A DNA stretch of 64,000 nucleotides from positions 868,001 to 932,000 of the forward strand of contig NC_021353.1 in assembly GCF_000404225.1 (NCBI RefSeq). Direction: 5' to 3'. Positions within the stretch are counted from its first letter, which is position 1. Each line of letters starts with the position of its first letter. The notes under the pieces were generated by a model that saw only the letters and a list, made by a program, of their open reading frames with translations, did no database searches and was not told the DNA's origin. Positions 54,823 to 64,000 of this stretch are shown piece after piece. The position numbers were made by a program, and so were the translations under genes. The stretch comes from Candidatus Methanomassiliicoccus intestinalis Issoire-Mx1. GTDB lineage: Archaea; Thermoplasmatota; Thermoplasmata; Methanomassiliicoccales; Methanomassiliicoccaceae.

Positions 54823-56496
54823 ATGGATGAAAAAGACTATTTGAAAGTGACATTAAATGGTTTTCTCTTGAATGCGGGAGTAGTTGGACTTCTTAGATTG
54901 TTTGAATATGCTGAAGAGTATGATGAACTTGGATGTGTAAAGGATGAAGATTATATAATTGACAATCAAGACCTATACATATCAAAAAAATTCATATTGA
55001 CACACAATCTCGCCGATTTGTACGTTAAATCCATTGTATATTATTTGGGCGAAGACACTAAATTTATTCGTGTAATGTCAAAACAAGATGCTGTAAATAA
55101 ATTATTTGAAAAGTATGACCCTGAAGATAAAAAATGGATCAAAGATGTAAACGAATTATTTAAAGAATTTTCAGAGATGCTAGAAAAAGCTAGTTTCAAA
55201 TCTGGTTATGAAATATTAGCTAGTTATGATAATGTGGAAAAGATAACTCTTGAAATGATTGCGTCGTTCAAAAAAGAAAAAGACTATATAATTAAAAAAG
55301 ATCTATACTTTGAACTATGTCGTCTTTTAAATCAGCCTAAGGTAAAAGAAGTTTTAATTTTTAAGGATATCCTATACTCAAAAATTAATATGTTTATGGG
55401 AGATGTAAGCTTTCTGAATAGATCTAATACAAAGAAAGACATTACCCAAATATATCATAATGATTTCGTTCAACCTTTGTTGGATGATTTATCATATACA
55501 AAATCTAAAACCAAGCCTTGTATAGATTGTGGAAGACTTTCAAAAACTACAACATCTCTATCATTCATGTCGGACGTTACAGACGACACGAATCGTAAAA
55601 AATCATATTACTGGAACTGTGTGCCCGATGCATACTTATGCCCATTATGTGCATTTATCTATTCATTAGTTCCACTTGGTTTTTCATATGCTGCATCTGA
55701 TGCAATCTTTATAAACAGCAATATAAACATTAAAACTCTTCAAAGTCTTTCTGAGGGGATGTTTTATCGGACGGATGAAGCTGATAAAAATGTCTGGTAT
55801 AAAGTATATAACAAATTTACAAATCTAGAATTATCTAACGTACAGAAACGCATAGATAATATACAGGTAATTGTAAGAGAGAATCATAAAGATTCAAAAA
55901 GATACTCATTAAATATGATAGATAAGCAGATTGTTACAACATTGGCCGATAGCAAAAATGAATTAGATTATATCCGTAATTGGTATGTTAAAGATTCTGA
56001 CGAGTTTATAAATGTTTACCAATCTACAGTTGAACACATCATCAATAGGCAGAGTTTATATAATTTCATTTCTAGGTTGTTGAAAATCTCATTGAGAGAT
56101 GGAACAAACTCTAACCATTTATTTCCGATTTTAATAATTCAAATAAATTCTCAGGGTGGTCAGAAAATGGAAGCCGATACTAAGCAAGCATATGTCGCTA
56201 AAAAGAAAGGTGAAGAAATGCGTGTAAATTTAACAAAAGACGTCTCAACATCCGATAGAGACGATAAGTTAAAAGGAATGATATATCAATTTTTAAATGC
56301 AGTTTCCTTGAGTAATCGTGATGCATTTATGAATCTGCTAATTCGCTCATACTCGAGCGTTGGTCAGCCAGTTCCAGACATATTTTTCTCATGTTTTGAA
56401 AGTGATGAAAAATTTAGAACAATTGGCTATGCATATCTTTTAGGATTAAAATCAGATGGATATAAAAAACCAAAAGAGGGTGATGTTAGTGAATAA
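54823..56496 (+). CDS. cas8b: Type I-B Cascade large subunit Cas8 (Cst1-like)
   Basis: A 557-residue large subunit, which in type I complexes recognises the PAM. The zinc-finger pair CIDC (233-236) and CPLC (273-276) and the following IYSLVPLGFSYAASDAIF match the CXXC-CXXC Cst1/Cas8a1 family of the Tneap variant of subtype I-B. Low complexity and AT-rich, as its neighbours. Its 3' end overlaps the beginning of cas7 by 8 bp. Confidence 0.85.
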   Translation: MDEKDYLKVTLNGFLLNAGVVGLLRLFEYAEEYDELGCVKDEDYIIDNQDLYISKKFILTHNLADLYVKSIVYYLGEDTKFIRVMSKQDAVNKLFEKYDPEDKKWIKDVNELFKEFSEMLEKASFKSGYEILASYDNVEKITLEMIASFKKEKDYIIKKDLYFELCRLLNQPKVKEVLIFKDILYSKINMFMGDVSFLNRSNTKKDITQIYHNDFVQPLLDDLSYTKSKTKPCIDCGRLSKTTTSLSFMSDVTDDTNRKKSYYWNCVPDAYLCPLCAFIYSLVPLGFSYAASDAIFINSNINIKTLQSLSEGMFYRTDEADKNVWYKVYNKFTNLELSNVQKRIDNIQVIVRENHKDSKRYSLNMIDKQIVTTLADSKNELDYIRNWYVKDSDEFINVYQSTVEHIINRQSLYNFISRLLKISLRDGTNSNHLFPILIIQINSQGGQKMEADTKQAYVAKKKGEEMRVNLTKDVSTSDRDDKLKGMIYQFLNAVSLSNRDAFMNLLIRSYSSVGQPVPDIFFSCFESDEKFRTIGYAYLLGLKSDGYKKPKEGDVSE

Positions 56497-57358
56497 AAAA
56501 GGGTTGACACTTACAATCGTGTTTGAAGCTGAAAGTGCAAATTATGGAGAAGGTATGGGAAATATCACAATGCTGAAAAAAATGAGCAGAAGTGATGGGA
56601 ATGTATATTCATACATATCTCGTCAAGCCTTAAGGTATAACATTGTTCAGCAATCCGGTTGGGACGATACACCAGTGAACGGTGACAAAGGTACCGTTCA
56701 ATTTGATCCATCCGCAACAATTCTAGACTATCCAGAAATAGATCTTTTTGGATATATGAAAACGAGAAGTAAATCTGAAGGAGATACTGGTGGGGCAGAT
56801 ATACGCAGTGCTGCAGCAAGATTGAGTAATGCTATTTCCCTAGAACCATTCAGGAGCGATCTTGATTTTATGACTAATATGGGATTAGCTAAACGTGCAG
56901 ATCTACAAAATGGTATAATGCAAAGTGAAATCCATCACTCATACTATAGTTATACAGTTTCTATAGACTTGGATCGCATCGGTGAAGATGGAAAAATATC
57001 TCTACCACCTGAAGAAAAAGCAAAAAGGGTGTGTACACTTTTAGAAACAATTCAATTTTTGTTTAGAGATATAAAAGGACGCAGAGAAAACATGGCACCT
57101 GTTTTTGTAATTGGCGGTGTTTTTGATCGAAAAACTCCATACTTTGAAGGAAGATGCACACTCTCGAAAAATGCTCTAAATATTTCTAGATTAAAAGAAG
57201 TTATTGAATCATGTAATGATTCTAAAGAAAATACTTATGTGGGTTATTTAGATAATAGTTTTTCAAACAATGAGGAAATAATAGAAGAGCTCAAAGCAGA
57301 ATCAATAAGTGCTGTGTTTTCAAAGCTTCAGGATAAGGTGAGGAGCTATTATGGTTAA
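56489..57358 (+). CDS. cas7: Type I-B Cascade backbone protein Cas7 (Cst2/DevR-like)
   Basis: Forms the helical backbone on the crRNA. About 289 residues; GLTLTIVFEAESANYGEGMGNITMLKKM at the start and YVGYLDNSFSNNEEIIEEL near the end are typical of Cst2/DevR autoregulator-type Cas7. GAGGGTGAT fits the GTG at 56489 best; ATG 56483 is the alternative. Overlaps the end of cas8 and the start of cas5. Confidence 0.9.
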   Translation: MNKKGLTLTIVFEAESANYGEGMGNITMLKKMSRSDGNVYSYISRQALRYNIVQQSGWDDTPVNGDKGTVQFDPSATILDYPEIDLFGYMKTRSKSEGDTGGADIRSAAARLSNAISLEPFRSDLDFMTNMGLAKRADLQNGIMQSEIHHSYYSYTVSIDLDRIGEDGKISLPPEEKAKRVCTLLETIQFLFRDIKGRRENMAPVFVIGGVFDRKTPYFEGRCTLSKNALNISRLKEVIESCNDSKENTYVGYLDNSFSNNEEIIEELKAESISAVFSKLQDKVRSYYG

Positions 57359-58079
57359 GGCAATAAAACTTCACATCACTCAACAGATGCCAAATTACAG
57401 AAAGCCTGCTAGCTTTATGATTAAAGAAAGCTATCCTTTACCACCTTACTCTAGTGTAATTGGCATGGTACACGCAGCATGCGGCTGGACATCTGAGGGC
57501 TCATATCACCCAATGAAAATATCAATTCAGGGAACGTATGCATCTACTGTAAGTGATTATGCTACAAACTATGTTTTTGGGATAGCATACGATCCCACTA
57601 GACATCAAAAAAAAGTTGATTCTGGTGATGGTAAATATGATGGCATTAGTGTTATTCCGCGAAGCTATGAACTTCTTACAGACGTAGAACTGATAATTCA
57701 TATTGTACCAGAAGATGCGATGGATCTCAATACTATCGCTAATTCATTGATTAACCCACCTGTGTACTTATCATTAGGCAGGTATGAAGATCTTGCAATA
57801 ATAAGTGACGTATCAATCGTTGATCTGGAAAAATGTACTGAAGGTATTTTAACACATGATGAGTATATTCCAGATTCGTATATTGACTTAGATGAAAATA
57901 CAGATTTAATTGGGACAGTATATCGCATAAATAAGGTTTTCAAAATCACAGGAAGCGGAAAGAAAAAAACCAGGTCATGGGTAGAAACAGTAAGAGTTCA
58001 CCATGCATGCAGAGGTACTCTGGTGACCTCTGAGAATATGTATATAGATCAATCAAAAGACTTAGTGTTCCTCTCATAA
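57351..58079 (+). CDS. cas5: Cascade subunit Cas5 (Cas5t-like)
   Basis: Caps the 5' handle of the crRNA. 242 residues; the N-terminal RAMP half reads NYRKPASFMIKESYPLPPYSSVIGMVHAACGW, the signature of subtype I-B Cas5. ATG overlaps the cas7 end by 8 bp; cas3 follows after 11 bp. Confidence 0.9.
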   Translation: MVKAIKLHITQQMPNYRKPASFMIKESYPLPPYSSVIGMVHAACGWTSEGSYHPMKISIQGTYASTVSDYATNYVFGIAYDPTRHQKKVDSGDGKYDGISVIPRSYELLTDVELIIHIVPEDAMDLNTIANSLINPPVYLSLGRYEDLAIISDVSIVDLEKCTEGILTHDEYIPDSYIDLDENTDLIGTVYRINKVFKITGSGKKKTRSWVETVRVHHACRGTLVTSENMYIDQSKDLVFLS

Positions 58080-58090
58080 TGTGATCACAT

Positions 58091-60304
58091 ATGTTAGTGG
58101 ATAACTTTCTAGCTAAAACAAGTCCTGAGCAAACGATTAAAGAGCATACGGATAAGCTAGAGATGTGTTTTCATAAATTAATGCATTATTATGGTGAATA
58201 CTTTTCAGAAAATGAAAAACAGGCCATATTCATAGCCTTAAAATATCACGATTATGGAAAAGTAAACTATCAGTTTCAAAATAAGCTGTTAAAAAAATTA
58301 GAAAAACCATTATTGCACAATCAAGATCTTGATGAATTTTATGGTGATATGAGCATTCCGCATGGGTATCTAAGCCCTGCTTTTTTACCATATGAGTCGA
58401 TGATTGGTGACTTCGATAAAGAATGGGTAATATCAATTATTAATGCTATATATTATCACCATACGCGGCAAGATTGTTCAAAAGAAGATGTTCACAGAAC
58501 TCTGGAAGCAGATATCTATCCAAGGTTTCAAAACGATTATAAATTGCAAAATAGTTACTTATCTAAAGTCTTCAAAAAAGGCATATTTGTTGAGTTGGAT
58601 AGGTGGGAAAGATATGCCGTAGTGAAAGGGATATTAAATAGATTAGATTATGTAGCCAGCTCAAACGATGATTTATCAATTGAACTGGATCCACTTCAGA
58701 ATGGTCAAAGATATGATGAAATTGTAGAATCAAAATTAACATCAAAGTGGAAACTTAGGTCTGTCCAAGAAGAAATGAAAGATCATACTGATGAAAATAT
58801 GATCGTTGTTGCATCTACGGGGATTGGTAAAACAGAAGCTGCTCTGCTGTGGGGAAGAGGATCTAAATTGTTTTATACGCTGCCATTAAAAGTAGCTATA
58901 AATGCTATTTATGAGCGTATACACGATTCAACCGAAGGATATGGATATGAAAATAGCATTTTCCTTCATTCAGACTCATTATCTTTATTGATGCAGGAAG
59001 ATGCTGATGCAGATGCACTCACCAAATATCGGAGATCAAAACTTTTTTCATATCCACTAACCGTCTGCACTGTCGATCAGCTGTTCACATTTGTATATAA
59101 ATATCTTGGATGTGAAATGATTCCCGCAACCTTAAAATATTCAAAGGTTGTAATTGATGAGATTCAATCTTACTCTCCAGATATTCTGGCTAAGATCTTA
59201 TTTGGATTAAAGATTATCGATCATCTGGGAGGAAAGTTTGCGATAGTCACCGCTACATTCCCTCCAATCTTGGAGTATTTGATAAAAAATAAGACAAAAA
59301 TAGCCTATAGAAAACCAACACCCTTTTTAAGTCCATATGAAACACGTCATATGATCTCATATGTTGAAGGGGATTTTGATTATCTAGAAATATTGAGAAA
59401 CAGTGTCTCTAAAAAGGTTTTGGTCATATGCAATACAGTTAACAGAGCATGTGAAGTTTTTCAAAATTTAAGACATGATTGCAGGAATGTTCATTTAATC
59501 CATAGCAGATATCAAAAAAGGCATCGTGATGTGCTAGAAGCTGAAATACTCAAATTTTCAGATGGTGATGAAAATGGCATTTGGGTTTCAACTCAGATAG
59601 TTGAAGCTAGTCTCGATATCGATTTTGATGAATTGTATACTGAGATGTGCCCAGCAGATAATTTACTACAACGTTTGGGAAGGTGCTATAGAAAAAGAAA
59701 TTACTCTGGAACAGCTCCAAATGTTCATATACACAATACAAGAAGTGGTGTTTCAAGTATATACGATCCGGAAATATATGATCTGTCTGTTGAGCGTTTA
59801 AAACAATACGATAATAAGTTTTTTACAGAGAAAGAAAAGATTTCATATGTTGAAAGTGTTTATTCTCACGAGTTGTTAAAAAATACTCAGTACTTTAAAA
59901 AATTACTCAAAGAGTATAATTCTTTGGAAAAATTTGCTTTTTCAGATTTTTCAAAAAAAGAGGCCACTGAAAAGTTTAGAGACATATTGACAATAACTAT
60001 CATCCCAGATGAACAATATGATATATTGCTAAACAATGGTATGATTGATAAGCTAAGATCAGTAATTGATAATCCACATACAAAAACATCCAGACGGCAG
60101 AAATATCTCGATGATTTAATGCAATATACGATTTCTGTAAACCCCATGATATTTTCAAAAGAAATAATGCCAGACAAAGATAGTATTTGTTCATCTGTTA
60201 AAATTTATCGAGTGAATGCTATGTATGATTTCGATGAGGAAAGTCATATGGGTGTGGGATTGACTATTCAATCGCTTAATGAGAATTTTAGCAATCAGCT
60301 CTAA
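58091..60304 (+). CDS. cas3: CRISPR-associated helicase-nuclease Cas3
   Basis: Unwinds and degrades target DNA after Cascade recognition. 737 residues. N-terminal HD nuclease with HDYGK (H53-D54) and YYHHTR near 123. SF2 helicase with Walker A STGIGKT at 242-248, DEIQ box at 356-359, SAT-type motif TATF, and motif VI QRLGRCYR. HD and helicase are fused in the usual order. No obvious inactivating change. Confidence 0.94.
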   Translation: MLVDNFLAKTSPEQTIKEHTDKLEMCFHKLMHYYGEYFSENEKQAIFIALKYHDYGKVNYQFQNKLLKKLEKPLLHNQDLDEFYGDMSIPHGYLSPAFLPYESMIGDFDKEWVISIINAIYYHHTRQDCSKEDVHRTLEADIYPRFQNDYKLQNSYLSKVFKKGIFVELDRWERYAVVKGILNRLDYVASSNDDLSIELDPLQNGQRYDEIVESKLTSKWKLRSVQEEMKDHTDENMIVVASTGIGKTEAALLWGRGSKLFYTLPLKVAINAIYERIHDSTEGYGYENSIFLHSDSLSLLMQEDADADALTKYRRSKLFSYPLTVCTVDQLFTFVYKYLGCEMIPATLKYSKVVIDEIQSYSPDILAKILFGLKIIDHLGGKFAIVTATFPPILEYLIKNKTKIAYRKPTPFLSPYETRHMISYVEGDFDYLEILRNSVSKKVLVICNTVNRACEVFQNLRHDCRNVHLIHSRYQKRHRDVLEAEILKFSDGDENGIWVSTQIVEASLDIDFDELYTEMCPADNLLQRLGRCYRKRNYSGTAPNVHIHNTRSGVSSIYDPEIYDLSVERLKQYDNKFFTEKEKISYVESVYSHELLKNTQYFKKLLKEYNSLEKFAFSDFSKKEATEKFRDILTITIIPDEQYDILLNNGMIDKLRSVIDNPHTKTSRRQKYLDDLMQYTISVNPMIFSKEIMPDKDSICSSVKIYRVNAMYDFDEESHMGVGLTIQSLNENFSNQL

Positions 60305-60315
60305 ACGTGTTTAAA

Positions 60316-60801
60316 ATGGTAAAAATTTCAGGCACATTATATCAGTACAGCTTCATATGCGAGCGTAAATTATGGCTATATGCTCATGGAATCTCGATGG
60401 AATCAGATTATGAAAATGTCAAGATTGGAAAGATCATCGATGAAAATGCATATGGTAGAAATGTAAAACATATTCTTATCGATGAAAATGCAAATGTGGA
60501 TGTACTGAAAGATAAAATTATCTATGAGGTTAAAAAGAGCTCATCTGAGAAAGAAGCAGCGTTAGAGCAGATTTACTACTATCTATATATTTTAAAGAAA
60601 AAAGGTATAGATGATCTAAATGGTGAACTTAGAATTCCAAAAGAAAATTATATAGAATCTGTATTTTTGACTGATGAAAAGTACACTGAAATAGAAGAAC
60701 GGATGAATTACATAATTCAAATTATTGATCAAGATTTACCTCCAAAAACTAAGACCAAAATTTGTAAGAAATGTGCATATTTTGAATTTTGTTTTGTGTG
60801 A
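60316..60801 (+). CDS. cas4: CRISPR adaptation protein Cas4
   Basis: RecB-like nuclease that trims prespacers and selects PAM. 161 residues: N-terminal Cys in FICERKLWLYAHG, nuclease motif YEVKKSSSEKEAALEQIYYYLYIL, and C-terminal CKKCAYFEFC that completes the [4Fe-4S] site. ATG 60316 (MVKISGTLYQYSF) is chosen because Cas4 homologs begin with K-I-(S/T)-GTL; GTG 60307 also lies in frame. Confidence 0.92.
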   Translation: MVKISGTLYQYSFICERKLWLYAHGISMESDYENVKIGKIIDENAYGRNVKHILIDENANVDVLKDKIIYEVKKSSSEKEAALEQIYYYLYILKKKGIDDLNGELRIPKENYIESVFLTDEKYTEIEERMNYIIQIIDQDLPPKTKTKICKKCAYFEFCFV

Positions 60802-60810
60802 GGTGATTCT

Positions 60811-61803
60811 TTGGAACAGTCATATTATTTGTTTTCTAGTGGCTCTCTTCACAGAAAAGATAATAGTTTAACACTTATCAAAAGTGATGGAAGTTATAGC
60901 GATATACCAATTGAACGCGTGTATGATCTCTATATATTTGGTGAAATGAATTACAATTCCTCACTATTTTCATTTCTTGGATCGAAAAAGGTTACTGTTC
61001 ACATGTTTAACTATTATGATTTTTATGTGGGCTCTTTTTGCCCAAAGGATTCAATGAATAGTGGCAACATTCTCGTTAAACAAGTAGAGCATTATCTTGA
61101 TTACTCCAAACGATTGGAAATAGCTAAAGAGTTTATTCTTTCTGCTGCAGATAATATCTATAGAAACCTGAGGTATTATGAAGAAAGAGACAAAGATTTG
61201 ATCCCATATATGATCTATATTGAAGAACTATCACACATGCTTCCAGATGTGAAATCAATCGAAGAATTGATGGGTATCGAAGGAAACATACGACAAAAAT
61301 ATTATGCTGCATTCAATGTGATAATAAATCAAGAAATAAATTTTACAAAGAGGGTAAAGAATCCACCAAACAATATGATAAATACGATGATTTCGTATTG
61401 CAACTCACTTTTATATACAAAAATTTTATCAGAATTGTATAAAACATATCTTGATCCAACTATTAGCTATCTCCATCAACCAGGAACTAAACGTTTTTCA
61501 TTATGCCTGGATATCTCTGAAATTTTTAAACCATTGATAGTTGACAGAATGATCTTTTCAATGTTAAATAAAAATCAGATAACGATGGATGATTTTGATA
61601 ATAAAATTGGGTATTTAAGAATAAAAGAAAAAGGTGTAAAAAAGATTGTTGAGGAATTTGAAAAACGTTTACAGGCGACTATAAAACATAAAACTTTGAA
61701 CAGAACAGTTTCATACAAACATCTGATTAGACTTGAAGCATATAAGCTAATTAAACATATAATTGGAGAACAAAAGTATCAAGGATTTAGGATTTGGTGG
61801 TAA
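60811..61803 (+). CDS. cas1: CRISPR integrase Cas1
   Basis: Integrates new spacers at the leader end. 330 residues; metal ligands are found in GIEGNIRQKYY (Glu), SYLHQPGTKRFSL (His) and CLDISEIFKP (Glu/Asp). TTG start with a perfect GAGGTGAT upstream. Overlaps cas2 by 10 bp. Confidence 0.95.
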   Translation: MEQSYYLFSSGSLHRKDNSLTLIKSDGSYSDIPIERVYDLYIFGEMNYNSSLFSFLGSKKVTVHMFNYYDFYVGSFCPKDSMNSGNILVKQVEHYLDYSKRLEIAKEFILSAADNIYRNLRYYEERDKDLIPYMIYIEELSHMLPDVKSIEELMGIEGNIRQKYYAAFNVIINQEINFTKRVKNPPNNMINTMISYCNSLLYTKILSELYKTYLDPTISYLHQPGTKRFSLCLDISEIFKPLIVDRMIFSMLNKNQITMDDFDNKIGYLRIKEKGVKKIVEEFEKRLQATIKHKTLNRTVSYKHLIRLEAYKLIKHIIGEQKYQGFRIWW

Positions 61804-62102
61804 ACCTGTATCTCGTATTAATCTATGACATATCACTTTCATCTGATGAATATATGCACAAAGAAGATGCACGGGTGTTGAGAACTGTTTTCAAGATATG
61901 TAAACGATATTTAACACATATACAAAACTCAGTTTTCGAAGGCGAATTATCAGAATCTCAATTAATGGAATTGAAATTGGAACTGAAAAAATATTTAAGA
62001 TGTGATCGAGACTCATGCATTATCTTTAAAGGAAGAAATGATGTCTGGATGCAAAAGGAGTTTTTGACTAAAGAGCTCAACCAGACTTCTCAATTTTTGT
62101 AA
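61794..62102 (+). CDS. cas2: CRISPR adaptation protein Cas2
   Basis: Structural partner of Cas1 in spacer integration. 102 residues, ferredoxin-like fold beginning VVNLYLVLIYDIS with the conserved Asp, then RVLRTVFKICKRYLTHIQNSVFEGELSESQ. TTG 61794 or GTG 61797 as start. Last cas gene; the CRISPR leader follows. Confidence 0.94.
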   Translation: MVVNLYLVLIYDISLSSDEYMHKEDARVLRTVFKICKRYLTHIQNSVFEGELSESQLMELKLELKKYLRCDRDSCIIFKGRNDVWMQKEFLTKELNQTSQFL

Positions 62103-62103
62103 A

Positions 62104-62148
62104 TTCTGTCGATGGGTATTATGCAAAAATATCCAAGGGTCGACAGAA
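62104..62148 (+). terminator. Strong hairpin after cas2
   Basis: TTCTGTCGA pairs with TCGACAGAA (9 bp); inside, GGGTATT pairs with AATATCC (7 bp with one G-U). It begins 2 nt after the cas2 stop and is followed by AAATTTT. Likely cas operon terminator at the start of the leader. Confidence 0.6.
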
Positions 62149-62279
62149 AATTTTGGTAAAATTCTACTTATATTCAATACATCACGTACAAAATACTACG
62201 ACATTTCTACAAAAAAGGTATCTAATGAAAAACTTTTTAATAACTAGACAAATTATGAAATATTATTGAAAGATCGCGG
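62149..62279 (+). promoter_or_regulatory. CRISPR leader
   Basis: AT-rich, non-coding 131 bp between the cas2 hairpin and the first repeat. The TATA-like segment AAACTTTTTAATAAC near 62231 lies about 45 bp before the first repeat. Position next to cas2 and the plus-strand operon make this the leader end, so spacer 1 is the newest. Confidence 0.65.
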
Positions 62280-64000
62280 GTTAGAAATCCATCTAAACTA
62301 GAATGTAAATGCGGCTCGAGCTGAACGAATCCAAAGAGATATAGTAGTTAGAAATCCATCTAAACTAGAATGTAAATGAGGTAGCTGAATTAACTACTGG
62401 GATTATTACATCAGTTAGAAATCCATCTAAACTAGAATGTAAATATTGCCTGAAGTGCATCGTTGCCATACGCATCCCTTGTTAGAAATCCATCTAAACT
62501 AGAATGTAAATGTTATTAGATACACTCCCTGCGAAGGGGGTTATATCGGTTAGAAATCCATCTAAACTAGAATGTAAATTTGAACAGTCGGTAGGCTTGA
62601 ACACTTCAGCGGTAGGTTAGAAATCCATCTAAACTAGAATGTAAATAGGACGTGTATAGGCGAAATGCCGCTTCGCGGAATGAGTTAGAAATCCATCTAA
62701 ACTAGAATGTAAATATACAAAGGGACAGCATCACGTCTAAAACCATCCTGGTTAGAAATCCATCTAAACTAGAATGTAAATAGAGATATAGCAGCATCAA
62801 GAGTACCACGAGCAGCAGTTAGAAATCCATCTAAACTAGAATGTAAATTAACGAAACAGAGCAAGAGCGTGTGGAGCGCTATCGAGTTAGAAATCCATCT
62901 AAACTAGAATGTAAATAAAGTTATCATATAGCGTCTTCACAGTTTCATAGATAGTTAGAAATCCATCTAAACTAGAATGTAAATTCTTTGAGCATGCATT
63001 GCATATACGTTTATAACTATTGTTAGAAATCCATCTAAACTAGAATGTAAATAAGTGGTACGATATAACAGCATCTAAGGAGAAACTACGTTAGAAATCC
63101 ATCTAAACTAGAATGTAAATGCCTTCTTTCCTTCAAGCTCCGCCCCAATGAAAAATGTTAGAAATCCATCTAAACTAGAATGTAAATGTAGTAGCCCACG
63201 ATACCTCACCATCCATACTGTTAGTTAGAAATCCATCTAAACTAGAATGTAAATTATCTACTTCTCCTTCCCTTAGTCGATAATCTTCATCGTTAGAAAT
63301 CCATCTAAACTAGAATGTAAATGATTATTATACAGATGGCGATAAAGGCAGAGTTAAGTTAGAAATCCATCTAAACTAGAATGTAAATCTTCGAGGCTAA
63401 ATAATCCGCCTTCATTAAATGTTCAGTTAGAAATCCATCTAAACTAGAATGTAAATTTAAATAGTGATAGAGATATCTCGTATCAAACCACAGTTAGAAA
63501 TCCATCTAAACTAGAATGTAAATGCCTCATAACTGAGTCCAGTGGGATCGACGGGCAGGTTAGAAATCCATCTAAACTAGAATGTAAATACACATGTAAG
63601 AAATTTTGACTATGTTCTAAAGGAAGGTTAGAAATCCATCTAAACTAGAATGTAAATGCAGATATAACAGTATCGAGAGTAGAACGAGCAATAGTTAGAA
63701 ATCCATCTAAACTAGAATGTAAATCTGTCAGACTGATACGGTCTGATTAAACCCTTTTCCGTTAGAAATCCATCTAAACTAGAATGTAAATAGAGTGTTT
63801 GTTTTTACAAATGAGTATCCAAAGTACGGTTAGAAATCCATCTAAACTAGAATGTAAATGAGACCAATTTAACCCAGGACTTGTTAGAATCACCAAGTTA
63901 GAAATCCATCTAAACTAGAATGTAAATAAATGCTCAGTTAAGACCCTGGCAACAGCACTTAGTGTTAGAAATCCATCTAAACTAGAATGTAAATACTCAA
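62280..64000 (+). CRISPR. Type I-B CRISPR array, at least 26 repeats, continues past window
   Basis: Repeat of 31 nt beginning GTTAGAAATCC and ending AGAATGTAAAT, identical in all 26 copies seen (first at 62280-62310, last at 63964-63994). The 25 complete spacers are 35-37 nt long. Six bases of spacer 26 are visible. The repeat has only a weak internal dyad (TTAG/CTAA), so Cas6 must recognise a largely unstructured RNA. No degenerate terminal repeat is seen, so the trailer is outside. Spacers 8 and 21 match at 27 of 36 positions. Confidence 0.98.

Noticed and set aside
62280..64000. Self-targeting spacers
   Set aside because: No spacer was found by eye to match another part of this window; the rest of the genome could not be checked.

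Overview
The window looks like the chromosome of a methylotrophic methanogenic archaeon of the order Methanomassiliicoccales. Three kinds of methylamine methyltransferase gene (mtmB twice, mtbB, mttB) carry an in-frame amber codon. They sit beside a complete pyrrolysine cassette: a minimal tRNA-Pyl, a PylS without an N-terminal domain, and PylB, PylC and PylD. Archaeal TATA boxes, leaderless starts and a tRNA-Cys with an intron at position 37/38 agree with this. The placement is inferred from gene content, not from a marker-gene tree.

Left part (1-8.4 kb): the end of a metal P-type ATPase, then tRNA-Cys, cysE, cysS and a radical SAM gene, then a DtxR/FeoA regulator with feoB, a COG1325-type RNA-binding protein, tRNA-Leu, an HdeD-like membrane protein and a ribbon-helix-helix protein. 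From 8.9 to 16.2 kb runs a plus-strand cluster: a giant DUF4011 helicase with a decayed Vsr-like nuclease domain, an AlkD-like protein and a DUF1848 protein. From 16.2 to 20.3 kb lies iorA-iorB-paaK, for ferredoxin-dependent oxidation of aryl-pyruvates and acyl-CoA ligation.

Middle part (21.2-40.6 kb): a methylamine supercluster. On the minus strand a roughly 220-nt structured leader precedes tRNA-Pyl, pylS, pylB, pylC, pylD and ramA, followed by mtmC-mtmB. On the plus strand a second mtmC-mtmB is followed by an ammonium/methylammonium transporter. On the minus strand mtbC-mtbB, mttB-mttC and a transporter trio (DMT permease with a winged-helix tail, a 49-residue membrane protein, an APC permease) complete it. 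Together they import tri-, di- and monomethylamine, transfer methyl groups to corrinoid proteins, reactivate those proteins (RamA), and make the 22nd amino acid needed for the methyltransferases. The CoM methyltransferase (MtbA) is not in the window.

Right part (40.9-64 kb): an F420H2-oxidase type flavodiiron protein, anaerobic ribonucleotide reductase, small membrane proteins, a two-subunit SMR exporter of guanidinium type, a GntR-controlled ABC exporter, and a DUF3793 protein with a DtxR-like operator at its start. A 909-codon DUF4116/metallophosphoesterase protein and a Sel1-repeat protein lead into a complete type I-B (Tneap/Cst-like) CRISPR-Cas locus: cas6-cas8-cas7-cas5-cas3-cas4-cas1-cas2, a leader, and at least 26 repeats running off the window end.

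The items most worth a second look are the structured RNA in front of tRNA-Pyl, the ATT start of pylD, the identical post-amber hairpins of the two mtmB genes, the shared terminator element in front of mtbC, the C73 tRNA-Cys, and the related spacers in the CRISPR array.
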